From Candidatus Obscuribacterales bacterium (GTDB lineage Bacteria; Cyanobacteriota; Vampirovibrionia; Obscuribacterales; Obscuribacteraceae), in the NCBI GenBank assembly GCA_020050685.1, contig JAGVKG010000060.1, positions 80,292 through 144,291 on the forward strand: a stretch of 64,000 nt of DNA, given 5' to 3'. Numbering within the stretch: the first letter of the stretch is position 1; each line of letters opens with the position of its first letter. The translations under genes and the position numbers were made by a program. The notes beneath the pieces are model-generated. The model saw nothing but the letters and a program-made list of their open reading frames with translations. It was not told the DNA's origin and searched no databases. This document shows positions 46,053 through 55,093 of the stretch, piece by piece.

Positions 46053-47075
46053 ATGCTAAAAGACTTACGTAAAATCATGCTTGCAAGTACGGCTTTCCTG
46101 ATTGTCTTGTCTGCCATGGGTTCAAATTGTGCAAAGGCAGAAAGCGAACTGAAAGCCCAGGTATCTCAAACCAATGTCAAAGGTGAACGACCAACAATTG
46201 CAGTTGCCTTGGGCGGCGGTGGCGTGCGCGGAGCAGCTTTAATTGGCGTCCTCAGGGTATTGGAGCGAGAGCAAATCCCCATCGATTATTTAGCTGGTGC
46301 CAGCATTGGCTCGGTAATCGGCGGTCTTTATGCCGCAGGCGTGCCATTAGATGAAATCGAAAAGATGATGCAAGACGGCTCGATGCAAAAGTCCTATGCT
46401 CGCGGCAATTTTCCCTTGAAAGTATGTGGCTATGGTTTAGCCAAAGTACGATTTTTATTTATAAAGAAAAAGCACAGTGCCGGATTATCGAGCGGCAATC
46501 GATTCAGCAAATATTTGGCTGAACGCTTGCCAGAGAACCAACAGAATATAGAAGATCTGAAAATACCGTTTTGTATACAAGCAACCTGTCTTAGCGATGG
46601 AATGGCTCACAGGCTGACAACCGGCAATTTATCGCAAGCAATGCTGGCAAGCTGCGCCATACCACCACTCGTCCGCCCGGCAGAATTCAACGGCAAATTG
46701 TATGTTGACGGATCGCTCTGGGGAAATACACCGGTAAAAGCAGCTAAAGAATTCTCTCCTGATTTGGTCATCGCTGTTCCGATTGATGCAAGACTAAAAG
46801 ACATGGAAAAACGCGAATTTTTGCACACCATACAAATTGCCGAGCGCATGACGGACATAATCGTCAATTCAGTTGATCGAATGGAGCTGCCACTTGCCGA
46901 TGTGATTATCCATCCGGAAATTTCAGAAATACCAATTTTGTCGCGTAGCACAAAAGACGTTACTCCAGCAGTTATCGCAGGCACACTTGCTGCAGAACAA
47001 GCACTGCCAAGCATTCGCAAAGCAATTGCCGACTGGAAATCAACAAATTTAGCCAAGGCAAACGAGATTCGCTAA
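46053..47075 (+). CDS. Patatin-like phospholipase, exported (1)
   Basis: A 340-residue serine lipid acyl hydrolase. After a signal peptide (KIMLASTAFLIVLSAMGSN) come the oxyanion motif GGGGVRG, the nucleophile elbow GASIGS, and the catalytic Asp in YVDGSLWGNTPV. ATG 46053 is preceded by AGGAGAG; the open frame begins 24 bases earlier at a TTG. A second patatin with the same design is at 52634-53584. Substrate is probably phospholipid; a periplasmic location is inferred. Confidence 0.88.
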   Translation: MLKDLRKIMLASTAFLIVLSAMGSNCAKAESELKAQVSQTNVKGERPTIAVALGGGGVRGAALIGVLRVLEREQIPIDYLAGASIGSVIGGLYAAGVPLDEIEKMMQDGSMQKSYARGNFPLKVCGYGLAKVRFLFIKKKHSAGLSSGNRFSKYLAERLPENQQNIEDLKIPFCIQATCLSDGMAHRLTTGNLSQAMLASCAIPPLVRPAEFNGKLYVDGSLWGNTPVKAAKEFSPDLVIAVPIDARLKDMEKREFLHTIQIAERMTDIIVNSVDRMELPLADVIIHPEISEIPILSRSTKDVTPAVIAGTLAAEQALPSIRKAIADWKSTNLAKANEIR

Positions 47076-47093
47076 TGCAATGTGCATGTAATA

Positions 47094-47504
47094 CTAGACG
47101 ATTTCTTCTTTGCCACCGGAAGACTTGACGGATCTTGTTAGTTCGGTTGTCACCACACCAACAAGCGAAATGAGCAGTCCACCTAAAATTGCCGGCATCC
47201 AGCCTGTGACGGTTAGATATTGCGGCAGCATATCAGCAAGCACTTTCAACGCTACAGCCGGCAAGAACCAAAATCCGAGAAGCCAAAGCGGAATCAGCCA
47301 GATCAAAGCAATACCCAGCGTACTTATAGCCAACACTGCCGAAAGCGCAACGGCTACCAAATCAACAACCCAGAGCATGATACCAAAGAGAATTGATACC
47401 AGAATGGCAATCAAAAAATTGCCATGAAAATCAATTCCAGGAATTAATGGTAGAAGCGCAATAAACGTTAATGCTGATAGTAACAGTTTAATCAATAGTT
47501 TCAT
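47094..47504 (-). CDS. Four-helix membrane protein (phage_holin_4_2/YvlD family)
   Basis: A 136-residue integral membrane protein with four predicted hydrophobic segments (LIKLLLSALTFIALLPLIPG, FLIAILVSILFGIMLWVVDL, ISTLGIALIWLIPLWLLGFW, WMPAILGGLLISLVGVVTTE). The size and GNFLIAILVSILFGI pattern fit the PF04020 family. Despite the name these are usually chromosomal and not phage holins. Start ATG at 47504. Function unknown. Confidence 0.75.
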   Translation of the reverse strand: MKLLIKLLLSALTFIALLPLIPGIDFHGNFLIAILVSILFGIMLWVVDLVAVALSAVLAISTLGIALIWLIPLWLLGFWFLPAVALKVLADMLPQYLTVTGWMPAILGGLLISLVGVVTTELTRSVKSSGGKEEIV

Positions 47505-47585
47505 TATGCACCTATTCATTCAGACAGTTTGGCTTGTAGACAGTTTACCTTGGATTGAGCTTTTTGTTTGAATAAACTTCCATCC

Positions 47586-47792
47586 TTAGCCGCCATGCCA
47601 ATCATCGTCAGTATAGAACTCTTCTTCATCAGGATTGTTCTTTATTTCAATTGGTACTAGATCGAGACGTGTCTTGTTGCCACAACGTGGACACGTGACA
47701 ATCGAGCCGCGTACAAAGAAAAACTCACAGTTACAATCGGCACAAAGATATTTGCCCGTTTCTGGTGGCTTAAGCGGCATTTTTGCTTTCAT
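47586..47792 (-). CDS. Small zinc-ribbon protein
   Basis: A 68-residue protein with one four-cysteine zinc ribbon (YLCADCNCEFFFVRGSIVTC then PRCGNKTRLDLV) and an acidic tail (DEEEFYTDDDWHGG). AAGGAGG precedes the ATG, a strong ribosome site. Probably a nucleic-acid or protein-binding accessory factor; the partner is not evident. Confidence 0.75.
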   Translation of the reverse strand: MKAKMPLKPPETGKYLCADCNCEFFFVRGSIVTCPRCGNKTRLDLVPIEIKNNPDEEEFYTDDDWHGG

Positions 47793-48012
47793 GGAAATCC
47801 TCCTTGCTGACCGAACCTATTTATTGATAGCTCGGTCCTGCCGTGTAATTGCGTTCAAAGCTGGCGAACATCGCCTACTCGTACGAAACTCACAGAGGGA
47901 CGGAGAAAGGCATACATAAGTTCCCTAGTCCGAATAAAGGCGGCCAACACAGGTAGTGCCACCAGCCGACACTTCATCAGAAGAATAGTTTGGTAACAAA
48001 ATAGCTTTGCGG

Positions 48013-49692
48013 TTAATCTCGAGAGTGATGTTTATGGTGTGCCTTGCCCTGATTTTTGACACAGGCAAAATCTATATAGGCGAGGTCCGGATTGGTTGCG
48101 AGCAGACGAACTTTGATCTTATCGCCGACATCTAGTCCACGCTCCCCTTTAATAATTCTTCCTTCGACCGGCGGTCTCAAAATGCGGACATAAGTAGCAT
48201 CCTTCTTGGCGCCAGTAACAATACCATCAAATATATCGCCGATGCGGCTGCTCAGCAAAATGGCAGATGCGATCTTGCGCACCGTGCGTTCCACTTTTTT
48301 AGCAGCGTTTTCACGCTCCGTACATTGTGCGGCAACACTATTCAGCTCTGGAAGAGAATAACCAATCGGCACACTATCAAGTGTCGACTTTATCAATCTT
48401 TGGGTGACAAGATCAGCATATCGCCTATTGGGAGCAGTCGCATGAGTGTAATCACGCACCGCCAAGGCAAAGTGCCCTTCCACCTTTTGTCCGGGAATCT
48501 GCACCACATATTCACCTGGTCCCAAAAGTTTGACTATGGCAAGCGACAGGTCAGGAAATTGCAGAGGGTCTGCCTTCCTTCGAGCAATCAGGAAACGTGA
48601 TAATGCCAGAGCATCCGGTATTGCCGGCAACCTCTCTCCGTATGATCTGGCCACTTCCACAATGCGGGACCAACGTTCTGGTGTGCGGACGATACGGCGG
48701 ATTGATGGCACACCCTGCGATTCTAGATAATGAGACACACCGATGTTTGCCGCGATCATGAGATTTTCAATCAGCTCACGCGCCGGGTTGCGTTCCACAC
48801 TTTGCAAATCGAGAACCTGTCCATCTTTTGTGATGGTTTTTGCCTCAATAGTCTGCAACATCAACGCACCATGTTCTCTGCGAAGTTTCTGGATTTGTTC
48901 GGTTAGTTCATTTTGCAAAAGAATTTGCTCAGTTAGTCCAGAAATTTTGCGAACCTTCGCCGGCACTTGTACTGTTCCAGTGCCTGGGTTTTCCTCAATC
49001 TGCTCCAACCATGCACCAATCATCTCGTAGTCAAGCTTGGCATGGTTGCGTACCCAGGCTGGATAAATATCACTCTGAACAATCGCACCCAATTTATTCA
49101 GAGTTAGGTCAAATACAATTGCTCGCCTGTCTCCGTCTGGCACCAAAGAGCTTAAATCCGTGGACAGCTGATCCGGCAACATGGGATACGTAACGATGCC
49201 TGTGTAAACCGAAGTTGCGTTGCTGTAAGCATGCTCGTCTATCGCTGTGCTTCTGCCAACAAAAAAATCCACATCGGCGATACCTATTAGTAATCGGGTA
49301 TTACCGTCCGGTAACCGCTCAGCATATTCAATTTGATCAAGATCGCGCGATTCGGGGTTATCGATGGAGGACCAAAGGAGAGAGCGCAAGTCCTTTATAG
49401 GTTTAGATATAGGTTTAGATTCTATAGATTTAGATTGACCTGATTCTTGCGCTTCACCGGGCTCAATTGTGTCTCCCGACTCTTTAATGTCCCCGGACTT
49501 TATGGCTCGGGCCTGCAAGGCAACGCGCTTCTGGTGCTTAGCGAGTCTTTGCCGACTGGCTTCCTCTTGTTCGATCTTTTCAATCTGCTTTACAACCCCT
49601 AGCTCAAAGTCCGGAACAAAGCCATTGGTCACCATTTCCTTATAAGCACGGGCGGCTAGGTCAACTTCGAAATTAGAATTTGCTGCTTTCAA
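48013..49692 (-). CDS. RNB-domain ribonuclease (RNase II/R family)
   Basis: A 559-residue 3'-5' exoribonuclease. The catalytic acidic cluster lies in SIDNPESRDLDQIEYAERLP, followed by LLIGIADVDFFV, YPMLPDQLSTDLSSLVPDGD, HYLESQGVPSIRR and YTHATAPNRRYADLVTQRL. A C-terminal S1-like strand set follows (DIFDGIVTGAKKDATYVRIL). The start is TTG at 49692. The N-terminal Lys/Ser/Pro linker (ESKPISKPIKD) comes from small internal repeats near 49400-49435. It lacks the cold-shock domains of RNase R, like the shorter cyanobacterial-type RNB enzymes. Confidence 0.88.
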   Translation of the reverse strand: MKAANSNFEVDLAARAYKEMVTNGFVPDFELGVVKQIEKIEQEEASRQRLAKHQKRVALQARAIKSGDIKESGDTIEPGEAQESGQSKSIESKPISKPIKDLRSLLWSSIDNPESRDLDQIEYAERLPDGNTRLLIGIADVDFFVGRSTAIDEHAYSNATSVYTGIVTYPMLPDQLSTDLSSLVPDGDRRAIVFDLTLNKLGAIVQSDIYPAWVRNHAKLDYEMIGAWLEQIEENPGTGTVQVPAKVRKISGLTEQILLQNELTEQIQKLRREHGALMLQTIEAKTITKDGQVLDLQSVERNPARELIENLMIAANIGVSHYLESQGVPSIRRIVRTPERWSRIVEVARSYGERLPAIPDALALSRFLIARRKADPLQFPDLSLAIVKLLGPGEYVVQIPGQKVEGHFALAVRDYTHATAPNRRYADLVTQRLIKSTLDSVPIGYSLPELNSVAAQCTERENAAKKVERTVRKIASAILLSSRIGDIFDGIVTGAKKDATYVRILRPPVEGRIIKGERGLDVGDKIKVRLLATNPDLAYIDFACVKNQGKAHHKHHSRD

Positions 49693-49816
49693 CTCGGATT
49701 CATGCCTGTCTAGGGGATTTTTAGGATAATCGAAACCTTAGTTTAAGGTAAGAGTGGGCGCCAGATTGTAATCTATGTTATTCTGATCTTTACCCTTTAC
49801 AATTACGAAGAGCCTA

Positions 49817-50695
49817 ATGACAACATCCGCGGCGCCAAATAATCCTCAGCGTTATTCTCTTTCCTGGTATGTTCGTAGTCGTTGGAACATACTTGACCTA
49901 ATCCAGTTGGTCAGGCGTGGCAGCGTGTCTGCCTATTTGTTTGTCGACATCGACATGACCTGGGTGGAAGAGATGCGCAAGCGTCTGGCCGCTCAAGGTG
50001 TGAAAACCACTGTTACCGCCTTTTTGCTAAAGGCTATCGGCATTGCTCAGCACGCTCATCCAAATAGCAGAGCCGTGCTCTTGCCCTGGGGGCAGACAAT
50101 GACCATGAATAGAATCGTGGCTGGCTTCACGTGCGAGAAATTTGTGGATGGTGAACCGGCTGTTTATCTTGGTTTGATTCACGATCCGGATCAGAAATCG
50201 CTTTCACAAATCTCGTCTGAGTTGAGAGATTATTCGCAGAAAACAATTCCCGAAGTGCCACAATTAGCTCTCGAAGAGTGGTTCAACCACCTGCCTTGGA
50301 TTGTCCGCCGGATTTTCCTTTTGTTCGGGCTTGCTGTGCCATGGTTCCGCCTTAAATTCATTGGCGCATCCTTCGGCCTGAGCTCACTCGGCAAGCAAGG
50401 AATGACCGCAATTATTCCTCCTTCCGTTAACACTTCTATTTTTGGCGTAGGCAAAGTTGAAGATCGCCCAGTGGTGCGCGATGGTCAAATCGTGATTCGC
50501 AAGATGACCACGCTGACATTGAATTTCGATCACCGCTTGATCGATGGAGCACCAGCTGCGTACTTCTTAACTGATGTGCAAAAACTTTTGGAAGGCGGCT
50601 TGTCGGAATACATCGACGAAACCGGCGAAATCAAAACGCAACCAAGCGAGCCTCCATTCGTCAATATTCAAGAAACCGCTGCAGTTGTAAGCTAA
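49817..50695 (+). CDS. Stand-alone 2-oxoacid dehydrogenase acyltransferase (E2) catalytic domain
   Basis: A 292-residue protein consisting of the E2 catalytic domain alone: no lipoyl domain and no peripheral subunit-binding domain precede it. The active-site motif NFDHRLIDGAPAAYFL near residue 237 has the catalytic His and Asp. The substrate-fold strands GSVSAYLFVDIDMTWVEEMR, TVTAFLLKAIGIAQHAHPN and GKQGMTAIIPPSVNTSIFGV are visible. It may be an acyltransferase for another acceptor rather than a dehydrogenase subunit; no E1 or E3 gene is adjacent. Confidence 0.8.
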   Translation: MTTSAAPNNPQRYSLSWYVRSRWNILDLIQLVRRGSVSAYLFVDIDMTWVEEMRKRLAAQGVKTTVTAFLLKAIGIAQHAHPNSRAVLLPWGQTMTMNRIVAGFTCEKFVDGEPAVYLGLIHDPDQKSLSQISSELRDYSQKTIPEVPQLALEEWFNHLPWIVRRIFLLFGLAVPWFRLKFIGASFGLSSLGKQGMTAIIPPSVNTSIFGVGKVEDRPVVRDGQIVIRKMTTLTLNFDHRLIDGAPAAYFLTDVQKLLEGGLSEYIDETGEIKTQPSEPPFVNIQETAAVVS

Positions 50696-50728
50696 ACAAC
50701 TAGAACATCCTGCTCTACATCACCATGC

Positions 50729-50826
50729 GTAGGGGCGGATCTAATCTATGGCAGATTGGCCTCGCCCGCAATGATCTGCGATACGACACGTTTAGAACTG
50801 CGGGTCAGGCATGCCTGACCCCTACA
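50729..50826. repeat. 97-bp interspersed element with GTAGGGG/CCCCTAC ends
   Basis: The ends GTAGGGG (50729-50735) and CCCCTAC (50819-50825) are inverted. The right part contains a 20-bp perfect palindrome GGGTCAGGCATGCCTGACCC (50802-50821), and the left part has GGGGCG...CTCGCCC arms. The TGTAGGGG boundary matches the short elements at 26686 and 29881. It supplies the stop codon of the GH13 gene. Confidence 0.6.
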
Positions 50827-52609
50827 TCTTAACTTCGCCAACAAGTGCGCCGTATGGTGGCAGGGTCACGTTTGTCAGATCGACCGACTCACCGACGTTT
50901 GGATAATTGCCGAGCAAAACCTTCGTATGCCGTCCACTCAGTCCACGCGCCTTCAGATCAAAGCGCACCTTAACCGGCTTGCCACTCATATTTAACGCCA
51001 CAATTACTGATCCATTTTTTGACTTGCGCAAATACGACAGCACATTACTGTCGGTCTCATTGAGCGCCACATATTCACCGTGCAGTAAAGCGTGATTCTC
51101 GCGACGCACTTTGATCAACTGCTTATAGTAATTAAGTATCGATGAGGGATCCTTTTCCTCAACAGCAACATTGTATTGTTTGTAACTAGCAGCAACCGGC
51201 AGCCACGGCTTCACTTCGCTGAATCCCGCATTGGCATCTGCCGTCCACTGCATGGGAGTACGCTCACCATCACGACCTTTTTCTTTTGGCCAACCAATTT
51301 TGCCAATTGGATCTTGTACTTCTTCAATAGATTTTGGATCGTTGTTTTCCATACCAATTTCTTCACCATAATAAAGAATTGGCGTGCCACGCAAAGTCAA
51401 AAGCAAGGTGGCCATCAGTTTGGCAATGCGATCGTTGTCTTTACCATTTCCATAGCGGATATAGTGGCGCACTTGATCGTGATTGCTAAATAAGTAGACA
51501 GGCCAACCGCAAGCCGGGTTTGTGTCCCATCTGCCAATTTCCTTGCGAAAGAGTGGTGCAGATAATTTGTTGATATCGGCAAAAAAGAAATTCATCGGCA
51601 ATTGAACTTCATCGGCATTTTTACCGTACATGCAAGAAAGCTCTACGATGTCTTTGCCGGCACATTCGCCAACCAAAACACGTTCGCCCGGATAGCTATC
51701 CGTAACACGACGAAGCTCGCGCAAAACATCGTGCACTTCCACCAAGCGATCGTTATTCTTATGTTGCATATTCGGATCGCCATAGGCGTTTTTGCCTGGC
51801 AAAACCGGATTGTCTTTCAATTTCGGATCTTCAAACAAGGTTGTAATCGCATCTAAACGAAATCCAACAGCGCCGCGGTCGAGCCAGAAACGAGCAACGT
51901 TGTACATTGCCTCGCGCACTACTTTGTTGCGCCAATTTAAGTCTGGCTGCTCAGGATAAAAGAAGTGATAATAAAATTGTTTGGTATCCGGATCATATTT
52001 CCAGGCAGAATGACCAAACACGGACTGCCAATTATTTGGTGGCTGCAATTTCGTGCTCGATGTCGTTGTCTTTCCATCTCGCCAAATGTACCAGTCACGC
52101 TTGGGATTGTTTAGCGAAGACTTTGACACGACAAACCAAGGATGCTTGTCCGAAGTATGGTTCATCACCAAGTCCATGATGATACCAATCTTGCGCTTTT
52201 TAGCTTCTGCTACAAGTTCATCAAAATCGGCAAGCGTTCCATATTCCGGTGCAATGTTTTGATAATCGGAAATGTCATAACCGAAATCAACTTGCGGTGA
52301 TGGATAACATGGCGTAATCCAAATTGCATCAACACCGAGGTCTTTCAGATAATCGAGCTTGGAGGTTATTCCCTTCAAATTACCCATGCCCGTATTTTTC
52401 GCATCAGCAAAACTCCGCGGGTAAATCTCGTAAATCACCGCATGCTGCCACCACGGGTCTGGTTTGGTTTTCTCCTCTTGAACTTGATGAACGCGCGATA
52501 CTTTTACTTGTGGCTTCATGCGTGATGCCGCCAAACTTTCGGCTTTACACGGTATGACGCTCACCACAGCGAGCGCACAGACAATTGCCGCAAGAACAAT
52601 TCGCTTCAT
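50822..52609 (-). CDS. Secreted GH13 alpha-glucosidase/alpha-amylase family enzyme
   Basis: A 595-residue enzyme with a signal peptide (VLAAIVCALAVVSVIPCKA). It carries the four GH13 regions: I MDLVMNHTSD, II VGFRLDAIT (nucleophile Asp), III VLVGEC (acid/base Glu), IV FSNHDQVR. The opening WWQHAVIYEIYPRSFAD and DAIWITPCYPSPQVDFGYDI are typical of the oligo-1,6-glucosidase/alpha-glucosidase subfamilies, so small alpha-glucosides are the likely substrate. The stop TAG is part of the interspersed element at 50729-50826. It is upstream of nothing obvious in an operon except the patatin behind it. Confidence 0.9.
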   Translation of the reverse strand: MKRIVLAAIVCALAVVSVIPCKAESLAASRMKPQVKVSRVHQVQEEKTKPDPWWQHAVIYEIYPRSFADAKNTGMGNLKGITSKLDYLKDLGVDAIWITPCYPSPQVDFGYDISDYQNIAPEYGTLADFDELVAEAKKRKIGIIMDLVMNHTSDKHPWFVVSKSSLNNPKRDWYIWRDGKTTTSSTKLQPPNNWQSVFGHSAWKYDPDTKQFYYHFFYPEQPDLNWRNKVVREAMYNVARFWLDRGAVGFRLDAITTLFEDPKLKDNPVLPGKNAYGDPNMQHKNNDRLVEVHDVLRELRRVTDSYPGERVLVGECAGKDIVELSCMYGKNADEVQLPMNFFFADINKLSAPLFRKEIGRWDTNPACGWPVYLFSNHDQVRHYIRYGNGKDNDRIAKLMATLLLTLRGTPILYYGEEIGMENNDPKSIEEVQDPIGKIGWPKEKGRDGERTPMQWTADANAGFSEVKPWLPVAASYKQYNVAVEEKDPSSILNYYKQLIKVRRENHALLHGEYVALNETDSNVLSYLRKSKNGSVIVALNMSGKPVKVRFDLKARGLSGRHTKVLLGNYPNVGESVDLTNVTLPPYGALVGEVKM

Positions 52610-52633
52610 TTTTCGAGCCTCGAAGTCGGAAGA

Positions 52634-53584
52634 TTACTGAACGGATGCCGTTTGCGTCATGGACAACTTTTTCAAAATCGCAGGCAATGCTTCGCGTGCA
52701 GCCTTTTCCCCAGCTTCCATGGCTTTGATTGCATCTTTCTTGTTCGTGGAAATCAAACCAATACCATCCACCATTGGGTGAATCACAATGTCTGCAGCTT
52801 CAAGCTGATCGGTATCTTCCATCGACAGATAAAGATCCATGACGCGATGGCTGACGCTACCAACTTTTCTGAAGGTCTTGAGAGGCAAAATTGAAACACG
52901 CTCATCCACATTCACGGCAATCACGATGTCTGCGCCCATTGCCTTAGCTTGCGTAACCGGAACGTTGGCGCCGACTGCACCATCAACAAAAAGCTTGCCA
53001 TCAATTTCCACTGGACGACGCAAAATTGGCACCGCAGAACTTGCTTGCATCACTCTGCCAAAATTGCCGGAAGACAATACGTGCGGTTTGCCGTCTACCA
53101 AGTTGGTGGCAACAGCATGCAAAGGAATATTCAACTTCTCAACTAAACGCTTGTCCTCGGGAACGGATTTGTTCATGTATGTGGCGAACTTATTGCCAAA
53201 ATACAAACCGTCGTACGGACGCCAGCCGAACAAATGCGCTGTGGCAAATGCCGGAGCAATTAATATGCGAACCGGGATCGGTATAGTCATATAAGACTTC
53301 ATCAAGGACACATCGCGAAACTTCTGTTCAATATCGGGGAGCGGAACACCGGCTGCATAAAGACCGCCGACGATCGTGCCCATGCTGGTGCCTGCGATCA
53401 TGTCGACCGGAATGCCGGCTTCCTTGAATACTTTCAGCACGCCGACGTGCGCAGCACCACGGGTGCCACCACCACCAAGCGCAAGAGCTACCTTCAATCG
53501 TGGGACGGCTTCTTCCGCCTGCGCCAACGGTGCAAACACCGCACTTAATACCACAATCAGAGTAAGCCAATTTATCGATTTCAT
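52634..53584 (-). CDS. Patatin-like phospholipase, exported (2)
   Basis: A 316-residue paralogue of the patatin at 46053-47075. The chosen ATG at 53584 gives a signal peptide (INWLTLIVVLSAVFAPLAQA), has AAGGAA upstream, and leaves out a long 5' open frame with no leader. Motifs: GGGGTRG oxyanion loop, GTSMG nucleophile elbow, FVDGAVGANVPV Asp. It precedes the GH13 gene on the same strand by 24 bases, so the two may be cotranscribed. Confidence 0.88.
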   Translation of the reverse strand: MKSINWLTLIVVLSAVFAPLAQAEEAVPRLKVALALGGGGTRGAAHVGVLKVFKEAGIPVDMIAGTSMGTIVGGLYAAGVPLPDIEQKFRDVSLMKSYMTIPIPVRILIAPAFATAHLFGWRPYDGLYFGNKFATYMNKSVPEDKRLVEKLNIPLHAVATNLVDGKPHVLSSGNFGRVMQASSAVPILRRPVEIDGKLFVDGAVGANVPVTQAKAMGADIVIAVNVDERVSILPLKTFRKVGSVSHRVMDLYLSMEDTDQLEAADIVIHPMVDGIGLISTNKKDAIKAMEAGEKAAREALPAILKKLSMTQTASVQ

Positions 53585-53797
53585 TTGCAAATATTCCTTG
53601 TTTTCGGCCTTACAGGCGGGACGTGCCAATTCCAGCCGCCGGGCGTTTACCGCCCACTTGCTAGATTGACTAGAATATAAGTTTACATTCTTGAAAGCCT
53701 GTTTGGCGACATTTGGCGATATCTGGAGCATCAAGAGGCCAAGAGGGACGGTTTCAAAATACGGCCAAACCACCTAATGACAATTATCGAACCTAGA

Positions 53798-53824
53798 GTT
53801 ACAATAGTTACAGTAGTGACAAAG
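53798..53824 (+). promoter_or_regulatory. Three direct 9-base repeats before the DUF433 gene
   Basis: GTTACAATA, GTTACAGTA and GTGACAAAG stand head to tail at 53798, 53807 and 53816, ending 9 bases before the chosen start. Such iterated sites are common operators of toxin-antitoxin operons. Confidence 0.45.
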
Positions 53825-53833
53825 AGTATTAGC

Positions 53834-54361
53834 ATGACGCAAAGATCAAGATCAAACCAGGGAAAGGGCAAGCAGAAATCACAAGTGGTGAGCATGCGAT
53901 TAAAACTGCCCCAAATGGACCGCTTACAAAAAGCAGCGCGCAAGCTTGGCTATACACCAAGCGAAGCCAGTGCCCTACTTGTAGAAGAGTCGCTCAGACG
54001 ATTGGAGTTCGGTCATATAGATTTCCGCAATTCCGTGATCGGACGCCAAGCATATATTCAAGGCACAAGCCTCGCAGTCTGGGAGGTCGTGATGATTGCA
54101 GAATCGTACGACATGGATGCGCAAAAGACTGCGGCTCATCTGGAATGGCCTAGCTTTCGCGTGCAGGCCGCTCTAAATTACGCCAAAGCTTTTCCAATAG
54201 AAATAGAAGATAGACTTGCAGACAATCGCAGTACGACTTTCGAGACGTTGCACCAAATGATTCCAAGTCTCGAAGCATTTTCGTTCAAGCAAAAACAAAT
54301 TTCGAAGGCAAGCCCGGAAGACAAAAAGGCTCGGTCTGCCAAACGCACCACGCGCATATAG
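53834..54361 (+). CDS. DUF433 protein, probable antitoxin
   Basis: A 175-residue protein. ATG 53834 is chosen so that the direct repeats lie upstream; the open frame begins earlier. A helical N-terminal region (SMRLKLPQMDRLQKAARKLG, SEASALLVEESLRRLEFG) precedes a DUF433 domain (IDFRNSVIGRQAYIQGTSLA, VWEVVMIAESYDMDAQKTAA, AALNYAKAFPIEIED) with a helix-turn-helix-like fold. DUF433 genes are regularly paired with DUF5615 PIN-like genes; that pair follows 4 bases downstream. The basic tail may bind nucleic acid. Confidence 0.75.
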   Translation: MTQRSRSNQGKGKQKSQVVSMRLKLPQMDRLQKAARKLGYTPSEASALLVEESLRRLEFGHIDFRNSVIGRQAYIQGTSLAVWEVVMIAESYDMDAQKTAAHLEWPSFRVQAALNYAKAFPIEIEDRLADNRSTTFETLHQMIPSLEAFSFKQKQISKASPEDKKARSAKRTTRI

Positions 54362-54365
54362 CCCA

Positions 54366-54737
54366 ATGCTCAAGTTCCTTCTCGACGAACAAGTCTCACC
54401 CAGGATTGCCGTGCAACTGACAAAGCGCAATCCAAAACTCATCGTGTCATCATTGCAGAATTGGCAGGGTGGTGTTTTCCTCTCTGCTAACGACGAAGAA
54501 CTCCTGATTGCCGCAAGCACAGAAAAATATTCCCTTGTTACTTATGACCTCCAAACTATTCCTTCAATTCTCAAAACTTGGAGCGAGCAAAATAAAGCGC
54601 ATGGAGGAATAGTTTTCATCGATGAAAAAACGCTGCGCCCAAATGACATTGGCGGTTTGGTGCTGGCATTAGAAAAGCTCTGGTTAGCTGAAGGCGATCG
54701 CGATTGGACGAACGTATCGGTCTACTTGACACCATAA
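54366..54737 (+). CDS. DUF5615 PIN-like protein, probable toxin
   Basis: A 123-residue protein of the DUF5615/Mut7-C-like PIN family. Acidic residues at the expected places: FLLDEQVS near residue 6, NDEELLIAAS near 42, and LVTYDLQTI near 56. PIN proteins are usually Mg-dependent RNases. It begins 4 bases after the DUF433 gene. Toxicity is inferred from the pairing. Confidence 0.78.
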   Translation: MLKFLLDEQVSPRIAVQLTKRNPKLIVSSLQNWQGGVFLSANDEELLIAASTEKYSLVTYDLQTIPSILKTWSEQNKAHGGIVFIDEKTLRPNDIGGLVLALEKLWLAEGDRDWTNVSVYLTP

Positions 54738-54745
54738 AATTTGAG

Positions 54746-55093
54746 CTACGAGACTTTACGCGCGCTACGCTTCAACGCTTCATTTACTCGCATCAATACT
54801 TTGGTCGAGACTTTCATCTGATTTTCGATCTTACTTACGTAGGCTTGTGATACTCCCAAACGCTTGGCGAGCTGCCCCTGTGTCAGACCCGCCCGCATTC
54901 TTGCCAGAGTAACCGGATTGTCAACATAATCAGCTGGGTCAAATGCCACGTATTCATTTTTATGTTGATTGTCCCGAGTGTTCATCTTAGAAATTTCCTT
55001 ATCAATCCTAGGCTGCAAAGCCCTGTAGACAGCGAATGGCAAAAGCACATATTCAATTTTGCCGTCTAATGAGCTAATTTTCTGCAGGGTCAT
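54746..55093 (-). CDS. HTH antitoxin (HigA/XRE type)
   Basis: A 115-residue protein with an N-terminal dimerisation-like part (GKIEYVLLPFAVYRALQPRI) and a C-terminal XRE helix-turn-helix (VTLARMRAGLTQGQLAKRLG, VSQAYVSKIENQMKVSTKVL). It overlaps the upstream RelE-like toxin by 4 bases (ATGA) in the toxin-first order of higBA. It would bind the toxin and repress the operon. Confidence 0.85.
   Translation of the reverse strand: MTLQKISSLDGKIEYVLLPFAVYRALQPRIDKEISKMNTRDNQHKNEYVAFDPADYVDNPVTLARMRAGLTQGQLAKRLGVSQAYVSKIENQMKVSTKVLMRVNEALKRSARKVS

Noticed and set aside
47094..47504. Phage holin and therefore prophage
   Set aside because: The family name is misleading; it is a common chromosomal membrane protein and no phage genes are nearby.
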